Assembly: GCA_015056795.1 (NCBI GenBank) | Contig: SVFO01000007.1 | Span: 638 to 64,637 of the forward strand | Reading direction: 5' to 3' | Length of the DNA: 64,000 bases | Source: Lachnospiraceae bacterium | GTDB lineage: Bacteria > Bacillota > Clostridia > Lachnospirales > Lachnospiraceae | In this document: positions 29,171 to 38,806 of the stretch, piece after piece | How positions within the stretch are numbered: position 1 is the stretch's first letter | Layout of the letters: every line of letters begins with the position of its first letter | Program-made: the position numbers and the translations under genes | Notes under the pieces: generated by a model | Seen by the model: only the letters and a program-made list of their open reading frames with translations | Database searches by the model: none | Told to the model about the DNA's origin: nothing

Positions 29171-29220
29171 ACACCTCATCCGTCAGGCTTCGCCTGACAC
29201 CTTCTCCTCAAGGAGAAGGC
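29171..29220. repeat. Double-hairpin intergenic repeat between leuC and leuD
   Basis: acacctcatcc GTCAGGCttcGCCTGAC a CCTTCTCCtcaaGGAGAAGG c. Confidence 0.85.
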
Positions 29221-29249
29221 TTTAAAGAATTGGAAAGGTAGAGAAGAAT

Positions 29250-29738
29250 ATGAAGAATGCAGTAGGTACTGTTTTTAAGTTTGGTGATAATGTAGATACC
29301 GACGTTATTATTCCTGCAAGATATTTGAATTCCTCTGATCCCGCAGAGCTCGCTACGCACTGCATGGAGGATATTGATAAGGATTTTGTAAAGAATGTAA
29401 AGAAGGGGGACATCATTGTAGCAACTAAGAATTTTGGTTGCGGTTCCTCCAGAGAGCATGCGCCCATCGCCATCAAGGCGGCTGGCGTTAGCTGTGTCAT
29501 CGCTGAAACATTCGCAAGAATTTTTTATCGCAACAGCATTAACATCGGACTTCCCATCGTGGAATGTCCTGAGGCAGCAAAGGGAATAGATGCAGGAGAT
29601 CAGGTTGAGGTTAATTTTGACACTGGCGTGATCACGAACCTGACGAAGGGTACGACCTTCCAGGGACAGGCCTTCCCGGAATTTATGCAGAAAATTATTG
29701 CAGCAGAAGGTTTGGTAAATTACATCAATAACAAGTAA
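29250..29738 (+). CDS. leuD: 3-isopropylmalate dehydratase small subunit
   Basis: [44 protein letters not shown]. Confidence 0.95.
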   Translation: MKNAVGTVFKFGDNVDTDVIIPARYLNSSDPAELATHCMEDIDKDFVKNVKKGDIIVATKNFGCGSSREHAPIAIKAAGVSCVIAETFARIFYRNSINIGLPIVECPEAAKGIDAGDQVEVNFDTGVITNLTKGTTFQGQAFPEFMQKIIAAEGLVNYINNK

Positions 29739-29797
29739 TGTGATATTTTGTAATAGCCCAAAGGCTATCGCATGAATAGAACGTTTTGTCCCCATTG

Positions 29798-29836
29798 ACT
29801 GCTTAGCAAGCTTGTAACTCAGGCTTGCTAAGCAGT
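29798..29836. repeat. Perfect 14-bp inverted repeat with 11-nt loop
   Basis: ACTGCTTAGCAAGC ttgtaactcag GCTTGCTAAGCAGT, no T-run. Confidence 0.9.
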
Positions 29837-29861
29837 TGTGTTTAAGAACGAAGGTGATGAA

Positions 29862-31262
29862 TTGACGGAGCAAATAGAAGGTAAGCAATCTAAGAAAAAA
29901 AGAAGCTATGAAATTGACATGTGCAACGGTCCTCTTTTGGGAAAGATCGTTATGTTTTACTTGCCATTAATGCTGTCCAGCGTCTTACAGCTCCTCTTTA
30001 ATGCGGCAGACGTCATAGTCGTTGGACAGTTCGCGGGTGACGAAGCACTCGCAGCTGTTGGATCTACAAACCCTTTAATCAACCTGCTTGTGAATGTATT
30101 TTTAGGCTTGTCGGTTGGTACAAACGTCCTTGTTTCAAGATTTTATGGAGCAGGGCAGAAAAAGGATTTGGAGGACATGGTACACACCTCCATTATGACC
30201 TCCTTAATCAGTGGTACCGTTTTGGTTTTTGTGGGCTTTTTCCTCGCAAAGCCCGCGTTACAGCTCATGGGCGTTCCTGAGGACGTCATTCACATGTCCA
30301 TTCTCTATCTTAGGATCTATTTCGCAGGCATGCCTGTCATGATGGCATATAATTTTGGCAGTGCCATCTTAAGAGCGGTGGGAGATACAAAGCGACCGCT
30401 TTATTATCTTTTGTGTGCAGGCGTTGTAAATGTCGTTTTGAATCTGATTTTTGTTGTTCCGCTACACATGAGTGTTGCAGGTGTCGCCCTGGCAACCATT
30501 ATGTCTCAGGCACTTTCTGCCTTTTTGGTGCTTCGCTGTCTGATGAAGACGGAATCCGATTACCAGCTTTTCCTGAACAAGCTTCACATTGATAAGGACA
30601 AGCTCATCAAAATGATTCGCATTGGCTTGCCTGCAGGCTTACAGGGCGCGTTGTTTTCCATTTCGAACGTGCTGATTCAATCCTCGGTGAATTCCTTTGG
30701 GAAAATTGCCATGGCTGGAAATACGGCGGCAGGCAATATCGAAGGCTTTGTGTATGTCTCCATGAATGCCCTGCATCAAACGGCCATCAGCTTTACAGGG
30801 CAAAACTATGGCGCTAAGAAATTTGACCGCATTGGAAAAATTCTCTTTATCTGTCTGACGCTGGTCATTGGCGTTGGATTAGTGCTGGGGAATGGTGCCT
30901 TTTTGCTTGGAGGAACCTTACTGAAGCTCTATACAGATAATCCAGAGGCGATTGCTTATGGCGTTTTGAGATTAAGCGTCATCTGCACGACCTATTGTCT
31001 ATGTGGTATGATGGATGTCATCGTCGGATCGATCCGTGGAATAGGGTATGGTATTTTGCCAATGCTTGTTTCTCTTACTGGAGCATGTTTGTTCCGCGTT
31101 GTCTGGATTTTTACCATCTTCCAAAAGGTTCATACCTTGGAATGCCTCTATATGTCGTATCCGATTAGCTGGGCCTTGACGTTTTCCGCTCATGTCATCT
31201 GCTTTTTGATTGTATTTCACATACAAAAGAAAAAACAGCTTGAAACATATGTTCGATTATGA
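29862..31262 (+). CDS. MATE family efflux transporter
   Basis: MFYLPLMLSSVLQLLFNAADVIVVGQFAGDEALAAVGSTNPLINL; probable TTG start at 29862 after aaggtgatga. Confidence 0.88.
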   Translation: MTEQIEGKQSKKKRSYEIDMCNGPLLGKIVMFYLPLMLSSVLQLLFNAADVIVVGQFAGDEALAAVGSTNPLINLLVNVFLGLSVGTNVLVSRFYGAGQKKDLEDMVHTSIMTSLISGTVLVFVGFFLAKPALQLMGVPEDVIHMSILYLRIYFAGMPVMMAYNFGSAILRAVGDTKRPLYYLLCAGVVNVVLNLIFVVPLHMSVAGVALATIMSQALSAFLVLRCLMKTESDYQLFLNKLHIDKDKLIKMIRIGLPAGLQGALFSISNVLIQSSVNSFGKIAMAGNTAAGNIEGFVYVSMNALHQTAISFTGQNYGAKKFDRIGKILFICLTLVIGVGLVLGNGAFLLGGTLLKLYTDNPEAIAYGVLRLSVICTTYCLCGMMDVIVGSIRGIGYGILPMLVSLTGACLFRVVWIFTIFQKVHTLECLYMSYPISWALTFSAHVICFLIVFHIQKKKQLETYVRL

Positions 31263-31355
31263 TACACTAATTATGGTTGGAATTAAATTGCGAAATGATA
31301 GACAAAGGAATGTCATCCAGCGCAAAAATAATGAGACCTAAGAGAGGATGTTTTT

Positions 31356-31970
31356 ATGATCGGATTTGTGCGCGGAATTGTGGATACAATAACGGAGGAT
31401 TGTGCGATTTTGGATGTCAATGGCGTTGGCTATAATGTTCATATCTCGTCTGATACCGTTTCGAAGCTGCCAGGGATTGGGGAAGAGGCAAAGCTTTATA
31501 CCTATACCTCCGTCCGTGAGGATGCGATTTGGCTTTATGGTTTTCTAACCCGAAAGGATTTGGAAATCTTTAAAAAGTGTATTACGGTTAGCGGAATTGG
31601 ACCGAAGGGAGCCTTGTCAATCCTTTCCATTATGGATGCGGATTCTCTGCGATATGCAATTTCATCTGGGGATAAAAAGGCGATCTCAAAGGCGCCTGGC
31701 ATTGGACCGAAGATGGCGGAACGGCTTATCCTGGAGTTGAAGGATAAGGTTGATTTCGATGACGAACTTATAGATCGTGAGATCAGTGCCACGGTTGCTG
31801 GAAATAATGCTTTTGCCATGGATTCTCCTGAAAAGAAGGAAGCCGTGGAGGCATTGGTCGCTTTGGGATATGGTCAAACGGAAAGCTTAAAGGCCGTAAA
31901 TTCCATTCAGGGAATCGAAACAATGGATTCTGGAGCCATTCTAAAGGCTGCATTAAAGAAGATGTTTTAA
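31356..31970 (+). CDS. ruvA: Holliday junction DNA helicase subunit RuvA
   Basis: MIGFVRGIVDTITEDCAILDVNGVGYNVHIS, VSGIGPKGALSIL, APGIGPKMAERLILELKDK. Confidence 0.96.
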   Translation: MIGFVRGIVDTITEDCAILDVNGVGYNVHISSDTVSKLPGIGEEAKLYTYTSVREDAIWLYGFLTRKDLEIFKKCITVSGIGPKGALSILSIMDADSLRYAISSGDKKAISKAPGIGPKMAERLILELKDKVDFDDELIDREISATVAGNNAFAMDSPEKKEAVEALVALGYGQTESLKAVNSIQGIETMDSGAILKAALKKMF

Positions 31971-32018
31971 GAAATCTGGCATTACTAGAAATATGAATTG
32001 CTCAACAGGAGAAGCAAT

Positions 32019-33005
32019 ATGGTAAGACGCATGATTGAAACCACCGCGACAGAAGAGGACGTAAAATTAGAAGGTTCCTTACGTCCTCAGGTCTTAGATG
32101 ATTATATCGGACAGTCCAAGGTGAAGGAAAGCTTAAAAATCTATATAGAAGCAGCCAAAAAAAGAGGCGATGCCTTGGATCACGTGCTATTTTACGGACC
32201 TCCTGGCCTTGGTAAAACTACACTGGCAGGCATTATTGCGAATGAAATGGGTGTACATCTTCGCGTTACCAGTGGACCTGCGATTGAAAAACCAGGAGAG
32301 ATGGCAGCCATCTTAAACAATTTGGACGAAGGCGATCTTTTATTTGTTGATGAGATCCATCGCTTAAATCGTCAAGTGGAAGAGGTATTATACCCTGCCA
32401 TGGAGGATTATTGCATTGACGTCATGATCGGAAAGGGTTCTTCCGCTCGTTCCGTGAGACTAGAGCTTCCGAAGTTTACCTTGGTGGGTGCAACTACCAG
32501 GGCCGGCCTTTTGTCGGCGCCACTTCGTGATCGTTTTGGCATGATTCATCATTTGGAATTCTATGAAGTTCCTGAGCTGCAACAGATTATCATGCATTCT
32601 GCAAGGGTTTTGAACGTGGAGATTGATCCTGCGGGTGCCAAGGAAATGGCAAGACGCAGCCGCGGAACGCCGCGATTGGCAAATCGCATTCTAAAACGCG
32701 TTCGTGATTTTGCGGAAGTTAAATATGACGGCGTCATTACCGAAGACGTTGCGAGAATTGCCCTGGATCTCATGGATGTTGACAAGCTGGGCTTAGACCA
32801 CATCGACCGCAACATCCTGATGACTATGATTGAAAAGTTTGACGGAGGTCCCGTTGGCCTTGATACCCTTGCCGCAGCGATCGGCGAGGATGCTGGCACC
32901 ATCGAAGACGTTTACGAGCCTTACCTCATCAAAAACGGCTTCATTAACCGCACTCCTCGCGGAAGAGTCGTCACCGACTACGCCTACAAACACCTCCTTC
33001 CGTAG
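32019..33005 (+). CDS. ruvB: Holliday junction DNA helicase subunit RuvB
   Basis: [49 protein letters not shown]. Confidence 0.97.
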   Translation: MVRRMIETTATEEDVKLEGSLRPQVLDDYIGQSKVKESLKIYIEAAKKRGDALDHVLFYGPPGLGKTTLAGIIANEMGVHLRVTSGPAIEKPGEMAAILNNLDEGDLLFVDEIHRLNRQVEEVLYPAMEDYCIDVMIGKGSSARSVRLELPKFTLVGATTRAGLLSAPLRDRFGMIHHLEFYEVPELQQIIMHSARVLNVEIDPAGAKEMARRSRGTPRLANRILKRVRDFAEVKYDGVITEDVARIALDLMDVDKLGLDHIDRNILMTMIEKFDGGPVGLDTLAAAIGEDAGTIEDVYEPYLIKNGFINRTPRGRVVTDYAYKHLLP

Positions 33006-33175
33006 TGGATAACATTTTTGCCAACCTTTTCATAAATAGTAATCTGATAAATCTATTTCGAATAAATTAGTCAATAAAAAATAAAAATCGAAAACCTTAT
33101 ATAGAAATATAAAAAGCACTTGTCTCTAATAAGATTTTAAGATATAATATTTTATGATTTATGAAATGGTTTAGA

Positions 33176-33285
33176 CTCGAGAGGATGGTTTGGGATATGG
33201 CGTGACCTTCGTCACGTCCTTCACTTCGTTCAGGATCGCAAGCATAGCTTGCAACATAGAAAGACTATCCTAACCAAGCCCCGAG
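33176..33285. repeat. CTCGAG...CCCCGAG palindromic element with internal hairpin insert
   Basis: CTCGAGAGGATGGTTTGGGATA ... TATCCTAACCAAGCCCCGAG arms, inner CGTGACcttcGTCACG and GCAAGCataGCTTGC. Confidence 0.85.
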
Positions 33286-33336
33286 TTCTTCAAAATACTA
33301 TACTTGAAAACTTACGAAAGAGAAGGTTGATCGGAA

Positions 33337-33738
33337 ATGGCATCCAAAACAGCTACGGAAGTATTGATTGGTGGAAAAGTATTAAAGCTGAGCGGTTACG
33401 AAAGTGAAGAATATCTTCAGAAGGTCGCAACCTATATCAACAATAAAATCAATGAGTATAATCGTCTGGATGGTTTCCGCAAGCAGTCTATTGACACGCA
33501 GGGAACGCTTCTTCAGCTGAACATTGCAGATGATTATTTCAAAGCAAAGAGGCAAATTGCCATCTTAGAAGCTGAGATGCAGTCTAAGGAAAAGGAATAT
33601 TGTGACCTGAAGCATGAATTGGTATCCTGCCAGATTCAGTTGGACAATGCTAAGAATCAGGTGAAGGAATTGCAAGGCCAGTGTGAAGAGCAGGGACGCA
33701 CCATCTTTAAGCTGGAGACGGAATTAAAGAACAAGTAA
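33337..33738 (+). CDS. zapA: Cell division protein ZapA-like
   Basis: TEVLIGGKVLKLSGYESEEYLQKVATYINNKINEY plus coiled-coil C-terminus. Confidence 0.85.
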   Translation: MASKTATEVLIGGKVLKLSGYESEEYLQKVATYINNKINEYNRLDGFRKQSIDTQGTLLQLNIADDYFKAKRQIAILEAEMQSKEKEYCDLKHELVSCQIQLDNAKNQVKELQGQCEEQGRTIFKLETELKNK

Positions 33739-33750
33739 GATAAAAAGCAA

Positions 33751-33776
33751 GCGTCTGCGAAAGCAGGCGCTTTTTT
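33751..33776 (+). terminator. Intrinsic terminator after zapA
   Basis: GCGTCTGC gaaa GCAGGCGC TTTTTT. Confidence 0.88.
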
Positions 33777-33829
33777 AAGGAAAACCTAAGGTATCCATTT
33801 TTATGGCATTTATTACAAGAGGATATTTT

Positions 33830-35155
33830 ATGAAAAAGAAAGTAGAATTGCTGGCTCCTGCTGGGAATCTTGATGCCTTCTATGGCGCCATTCATGCAGG
33901 TGCGGATGCTGTTTATTTGGCTGGAACGAAATATGGTGCCCGTGCCTATGCGGATAATTTTACGCAGGAGGATCTGGTAAAATGTCTTCGCTATGCACAT
34001 TTACTTCATAAAAATGTATATCTCACGATCAATACGCTTGCCAAGGAAGAAGAGCTCAAGGATCTCCCTGCATTTCTTCAGCCCTATGTAGAAGAAGGTT
34101 TGGACGGAGTCATTATACAGGATTTTGGTGTCTTAAAGACAGTTGCCAAGCATTTTCCTGGCTTACCTCTGCATGCCAGCACGCAAATGAGTGTCTCTGG
34201 CGTCCATGGTGCTAAGTTATTAAAAGAAATGGGTGTCGAGCGTATTGTGCCAGCCAGGGAATTGAGTCTCTCTGAAATTTGTCGCATCAAACAGGAGACG
34301 GGATTGGAGATCGAATGCTTTATTCACGGTGCCATGTGCTATTGTTATTCAGGACAATGTCTGTTCAGTTCCATTTTAGGCGGACGCAGTGGAAACCGCG
34401 GAAGATGTGCACAGCCCTGTAGACTTCCCTATCAGGTTACCATCGGAGGACGAACGGGAAAGGAATGCTATCCCTTGAGCCTTAAGGATATGTGCACAAT
34501 CGAGCTTTTGCCAGAGCTTATTGAGGCGGGAATAGATTCCTTCAAGATTGAAGGCCGCATGAAAAAGGCAGAATATGCAGCTGGCGTAACGGCATATTAT
34601 CGGAAATATATTGATCGGTATGAAAATGGTGAAAAGACCATGCCTTCCAAAAAGGATTTGGAAGACTTAAGCCACCTTTACATTCGCAGCGAGAGAACGG
34701 ATGGGTATTACCACAGACGAAACGGAAAAGAAATGGTGACGATCACAAGTCCTGCGTATCAGGCAAGCGATGAACGGCTCTTAAATACCATTCAGGAAAA
34801 GTATTTATCTGATATTCAAAAGCTTCCAATTCAAATGAAGGCTGAATTTGTGATCGGAAATCCTGCGAAGCTGACGATTTCCACAAAACAGACGTCAGAA
34901 GCTTCCGCTTACGAAGTTATGGTATCTGGAGATATCGTTTCTCCTGCTCAGAAGGCCCCCATTACCATGGAGAATGTCATAAAGCAGCTTCGAAAGCTTG
35001 GGGACAGTAGCTTTACGCTGGAAGATCAGAGCTCAAAAGAATCAAATCTTGAGATTAATTTGGATGACGGCGCATTTTATCCCTTAAAGCAGATCAATGA
35101 TCTGCGAAGGGAAGCGGTTGCAAGGCTAGAGGAGGTGATGCTTCATGGTCAATAA
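33830..35155 (+). CDS. Peptidase U32 family protein
   Basis: VELLAPAGNLDAFYGAIHAGADAVYLAGTKYGARAYADNF, SGQCLFSSILGGRSGNRGRCAQPCRLPY. Confidence 0.92.
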   Translation: MKKKVELLAPAGNLDAFYGAIHAGADAVYLAGTKYGARAYADNFTQEDLVKCLRYAHLLHKNVYLTINTLAKEEELKDLPAFLQPYVEEGLDGVIIQDFGVLKTVAKHFPGLPLHASTQMSVSGVHGAKLLKEMGVERIVPARELSLSEICRIKQETGLEIECFIHGAMCYCYSGQCLFSSILGGRSGNRGRCAQPCRLPYQVTIGGRTGKECYPLSLKDMCTIELLPELIEAGIDSFKIEGRMKKAEYAAGVTAYYRKYIDRYENGEKTMPSKKDLEDLSHLYIRSERTDGYYHRRNGKEMVTITSPAYQASDERLLNTIQEKYLSDIQKLPIQMKAEFVIGNPAKLTISTKQTSEASAYEVMVSGDIVSPAQKAPITMENVIKQLRKLGDSSFTLEDQSSKESNLEINLDDGAFYPLKQINDLRREAVARLEEVMLHGQ

Positions 35156-36002
35156 GAATCCTCGAACATTTCGAATTTCCCTTCGAAGCAGAGAGCAACT
35201 GGAAGCCTTACTGGAATTCACAAAATCAAGGCATTTGGATTTTGAAGTTACAAGAATCTATCTTTTCTCCGATTTTATTATGGAGTCACGCAATTCTTTG
35301 GCATTATGCGAGGAACTCAAGAAATTCCTTCCAAACGCAGAATGGATTCTTTCGTTGCCGGAAATTCTAAGAGAAGGGGACGAAGCTTATTTAGGTCGCG
35401 TAAAAAACTATTTGCTTCAAAATAAGTTATTTTCAGGCGTTTTAGTAGGTAATCTGGAAGGCCTAGGATACTTTTCTGAATTATCAGGGTTAAAGATTTA
35501 CGGGGATCATAGCCTATATTTATGGAATTCTGGTGCCGTAGAAGCTTTCCATGCGAAATTAAATGGTGGTTGCATACCTTTGGAACTACGCGCACAAGAG
35601 CAAAAAAGCTTGCTTTCCTTGGATTTTGATTGGGATAAGATTGTGTATGGCAGAATCCCCATGATGGTGACGGCAAACTGCCTGGCTAAAACGACAGAAG
35701 GTTGTCAGAAGTCTTCAGGGAAAAGAGAGTCTGTTTCTTTGATTGACCGAATGGGTAAACATTTCCCTGTGCTGTTAAATTGTGAGCATTGCTATAATGT
35801 GATCTATAATACCGTGTCGCTTTCCTTACATGGTGAACTGTGGAAATATGAAGACAAGGCTTCCTTGCGTCTGCAAATGACAATGGAAGGAAAGGAAGAG
35901 GCAATACGAATTTTTACTTATTTTTTGACGAATCATGCCGATGAGCAAAAGCCTCCTTTTCAGGATTATACAACTGGCCATGAAAAGCGCGGAGTCGAAT
36001 GA
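35145..36002 (+). CDS. U32-associated C-terminal-region-like protein (separate ORF)
   Basis: Overlaps U32 gene by 11 nt; GRIPMMVTANCLAK...FPVLLNCEHCYNVIYNTVSLSL resembles the second half of long U32 proteins. Confidence 0.6.
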   Translation: MVNKNPRTFRISLRSREQLEALLEFTKSRHLDFEVTRIYLFSDFIMESRNSLALCEELKKFLPNAEWILSLPEILREGDEAYLGRVKNYLLQNKLFSGVLVGNLEGLGYFSELSGLKIYGDHSLYLWNSGAVEAFHAKLNGGCIPLELRAQEQKSLLSLDFDWDKIVYGRIPMMVTANCLAKTTEGCQKSSGKRESVSLIDRMGKHFPVLLNCEHCYNVIYNTVSLSLHGELWKYEDKASLRLQMTMEGKEEAIRIFTYFLTNHADEQKPPFQDYTTGHEKRGVE

Positions 36003-36077
36003 AAATTGCTTGCATAGAATCCTGTTTTAGACTATACTAGACATAGGTTGTGTTTCACGCCGACAGGAGGGATTGCG

Positions 36078-36533
36078 ATGATAGAAGCAACAAGCTGTGG
36101 CGGGGTCGTTATTTTTCGCGGAAAGATTCTACTACTGTATAAAAATGTCCGTAATAAGTATGAAGGCTGGGTTTTGCCAAAGGGAACCGTGGAAGAGGGA
36201 GAGGAATATCCTCAGACTGCCCTTCGTGAGGTTTTAGAGGAATCAGGTGCAAAGGCCGAGATCATCAAGTATATTGGGAAGAGCGAATATTCCTTTACGG
36301 TACCTGAGGACGTAGTCGAAAAAGAAGTCCATTGGTATTTGATGATGGCCGATAGCTATTACAGCAAACCGCAAAAAGAAGAGTATTTTATGGATTCCGG
36401 GTTTTATAAGTATCATGAGGCATATCATTTGCTGAAGTTTGCGAATGAAAAGCAAATTTTGGAAAAGGCCTACGCCGAATATCAGGAATTAAAGAAGAAT
36501 AATGTGTGGGGTAATCACAGACTTGAAGGTTAA
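36078..36533 (+). CDS. NUDIX hydrolase
   Basis: Nudix box GTVEEGEEYPQTALREVLEESGA; ATG 36078. Confidence 0.92.
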   Translation: MIEATSCGGVVIFRGKILLLYKNVRNKYEGWVLPKGTVEEGEEYPQTALREVLEESGAKAEIIKYIGKSEYSFTVPEDVVEKEVHWYLMMADSYYSKPQKEEYFMDSGFYKYHEAYHLLKFANEKQILEKAYAEYQELKKNNVWGNHRLEG

Positions 36534-36885
36534 GGAGTTCTTTCGTGTCAAGAAGAAAAGGGCATTAGAGTTTTCTCCGAATTTATATTTTGGAGAGGGC
36601 ATGCATCCAAAGGATTTCGAACAGATCCGCGAAAAAATCTGTAAGACTCCTTTATTGTCCAATGTCATGCTGTTGGTGCTCCCCGAGAATGATTCGGATC
36701 AGATTGAATTCTTTTCTTCGAGGTATTTAGCCCAAAATTATTATGCAGAGAAAGAGCATGCCTTAAGAATCGTTGGTATCGCCGCAGATTCTGCGGACGC
36801 GACCTCTTTGATCATTAAGATTACGGAGGATTGCCTTGCGATTCGGAAGGATTGTAGGTTAAAGGAGTTTTTGGAATGGCAGTAG
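36502..36885 (+). CDS. Hypothetical protein
   Basis: 127-aa ORF in line with neighbours, 32-nt overlap with NUDIX gene and 10-nt overlap with next gene. Confidence 0.6.
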   Translation: MCGVITDLKVKEFFRVKKKRALEFSPNLYFGEGMHPKDFEQIREKICKTPLLSNVMLLVLPENDSDQIEFFSSRYLAQNYYAEKEHALRIVGIAADSADATSLIIKITEDCLAIRKDCRLKEFLEWQ

Positions 36886-37901
36886 TGGGATGGATTCTAT
36901 TAGGAATAGTGTTGCTGCTGCTTTTCTTGCTTCTTACCGTTCTGTTTTTGCCTATTTGCTACCGCGTAATCGTTAAAATGGATCAAAACGGACTTTCCGT
37001 AAAAGCGAAAGGAAATTGGTTTTTCCATTTGATTCGTATTTATTTTGATTATCCCGAGCCGAAAAAGCCTATCATAAAAATAGCTTGGTTTACGCTTTCG
37101 AAGAAAAAAGAAAAGAAGAAAAAAGAAGCTGATTCAGAAAAGAATGAACCTATCGCGGAACTAACCGCAGCTTCTTCTGAACAAATCAAATCAGATGATA
37201 TCATTTTAGAAGAGAATTCCTCGGAAGAGAACGCTTCGGCCGAAAGCATTCCAGAAGAATCAAAATTCGATGAGAATTCAGATAAAGATGCTTCTTTTGA
37301 AACAAATCCTTCCAAGGAAACAGCTTCAGAGGAGCCTCCTCAGCAAGAAACCTCTTCAGAAGCAGAATCAGATTCTCAAGATAAAGGAAAGAAAAAGAAG
37401 AAGGAAAAGAAGCCCTTCAAGGAGACTATCCAAAAGCTACTTGATGATTTTCGGTATTATAAGGAGCTTTGGGAGGATGGAAATACGAAGCCTTTTGTAA
37501 AGGACGCATTATCGCGAGTGCTTCACATTCTCAAGAACCTCATGCCAAGGAAAATCAAAGGCTATGTTTTGTTTGGGGCAGCCTCGCCGGACGTAACAGG
37601 CTATGTATTTGGAGCCTATAGTGTATGTTCCACCTTATATCCAAAGCGGTTTTTCTTAACCTTAGAACCTGATTTTGAGAAAAAGGTTTTAGAAGGCGAT
37701 CTTATCATAAAAGGTCATTTTTGTATATTCACGCTTTTGTTTGATGCACTACGCATTCTCTTCGATAAGCGGTTAAAGCAATTAAGAAAGAAATTGGATG
37801 CAAGAAAGAATCCAGAGAAGGCGGAGCAAGAGAATTCAGAAGGAAATTCAAAGCGAAAAAGACATCACAGATCAAGTTCGAAACGCAAGGCAAAGAACTA
37901 A
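36876..37901 (+). CDS. DUF2953-like membrane protein with acidic Ser/Glu-rich linker
   Basis: N-terminal TM, KRRFFLTLEPDFEKKVLEGDLIIKGHF-type C-terminal domain; directly upstream of ytfJ as in other Clostridia. Confidence 0.7.
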   Translation: MAVVGWILLGIVLLLLFLLLTVLFLPICYRVIVKMDQNGLSVKAKGNWFFHLIRIYFDYPEPKKPIIKIAWFTLSKKKEKKKKEADSEKNEPIAELTAASSEQIKSDDIILEENSSEENASAESIPEESKFDENSDKDASFETNPSKETASEEPPQQETSSEAESDSQDKGKKKKKEKKPFKETIQKLLDDFRYYKELWEDGNTKPFVKDALSRVLHILKNLMPRKIKGYVLFGAASPDVTGYVFGAYSVCSTLYPKRFFLTLEPDFEKKVLEGDLIIKGHFCIFTLLFDALRILFDKRLKQLRKKLDARKNPEKAEQENSEGNSKRKRHHRSSSKRKAKN

Positions 37902-38023
37902 AGAAAGACAAGACAAAAGACGGAAAGCGTTGACGAAGGAAGTAATTTAGATTCGTAACATAATAAAAATCAGAGAAGGATAGAAATGAAAACAGTGCCG
38001 CATGGCACGGAACGGAGGATCGT

Positions 38024-38440
38024 ATGGCAGAAAACAATCAGATTCAGGGCGTGGTAGAATCCTTGCTGAAGGGCATGAATTCTGTTTTATCCACGAAAAC
38101 CGTCGTTGGTGAGGCAACCAAGATCGGGGATACCATTATTCTTCCCCTGGTGGACGTTACCTTTGGCGTCGGTGCAGGCTCTGGAAACAATAATCAGAAG
38201 GGTAGCGGTTCCGGTGCAGGTGGTATCGGCGGAAAAATGACTCCCAGCGCCGTTCTTGTCATTCAAAATGGCAACGTAAAGCTTGTGAACGTTAAGAATC
38301 AGGATACGGTAACGAAGGTTCTTGACATGGTTCCTGACATGGTGGACAAGTTTTTAGATAAGAAAAAGACAAAGGAACCTGCTGACATAACGGACGAGCA
38401 GGCCTTGGACGCTGCATTTCCTGAAAAAGAGGAGCAGTAA
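38024..38440 (+). CDS. ytfJ: GerW/YtfJ family sporulation protein
   Basis: MNSVLSTKTVVGEATKIGDTIILPLVDVTFGVGAGSG...GGKMTPSAVLVI. Confidence 0.93.
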   Translation: MAENNQIQGVVESLLKGMNSVLSTKTVVGEATKIGDTIILPLVDVTFGVGAGSGNNNQKGSGSGAGGIGGKMTPSAVLVIQNGNVKLVNVKNQDTVTKVLDMVPDMVDKFLDKKKTKEPADITDEQALDAAFPEKEEQ

Positions 38441-38495
38441 ACGAATGCTGACGGGAGGCATATAATGGCATAAGAGCCTTGGAGCCTCCCGCCTT

Positions 38496-38636
38496 ATGAG
38501 AAAAATCGCAGGCATCGGCATTTTTTGCATGGTTTTGGGAATGTTTCTGACACTGCTCATCAGAGATCGGTTGGCCAGCTTTCTTGTGATGGTCGTATTA
38601 TCCGTAGCTGGATATTTTTGTATTTCTGATCGATAG
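38496..38636 (+). CDS. 46-aa small membrane protein, absent from the ORF track
   Basis: MRKIAGIGIFCMVLGMFLTLLIRDRLASFLVMVVLSVAGYFCISDR*, read from the nucleotides. Confidence 0.6.
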   Translation: MRKIAGIGIFCMVLGMFLTLLIRDRLASFLVMVVLSVAGYFCISDR

Positions 38637-38647
38637 CGCAAAACGCA

Positions 38648-38732
38648 CTCGAGTAGGATAAGTAACCCTACTCGAGTGTCGCGTTAGTCGTCAAATGCGC
38701 ATTCGTGCAAGCACGATACGCTCTTGACGACA
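38648..38732. repeat. Two consecutive hairpins between small ORF and rpmB
   Basis: CACTCGAGTAGG ataagtaac CCTACTCGAGTG; then GTCGTCAA ... TTGACGAC. Confidence 0.8.
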
Positions 38733-38741
38733 ATATCGCGC

Positions 38742-38783
38742 ATAAAAAAGCGGGCAGGAGAGTTCTCCAACCCGTTTCTTTTT
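38742..38783 (-). terminator. Intrinsic terminator for rpmB
   Basis: On minus strand: cgggttggaga act ctcctgcccg cttttttatg. Confidence 0.75.
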
Positions 38784-38806
38784 GTTCTTTTAGAATATCA
38801 TTTTGA

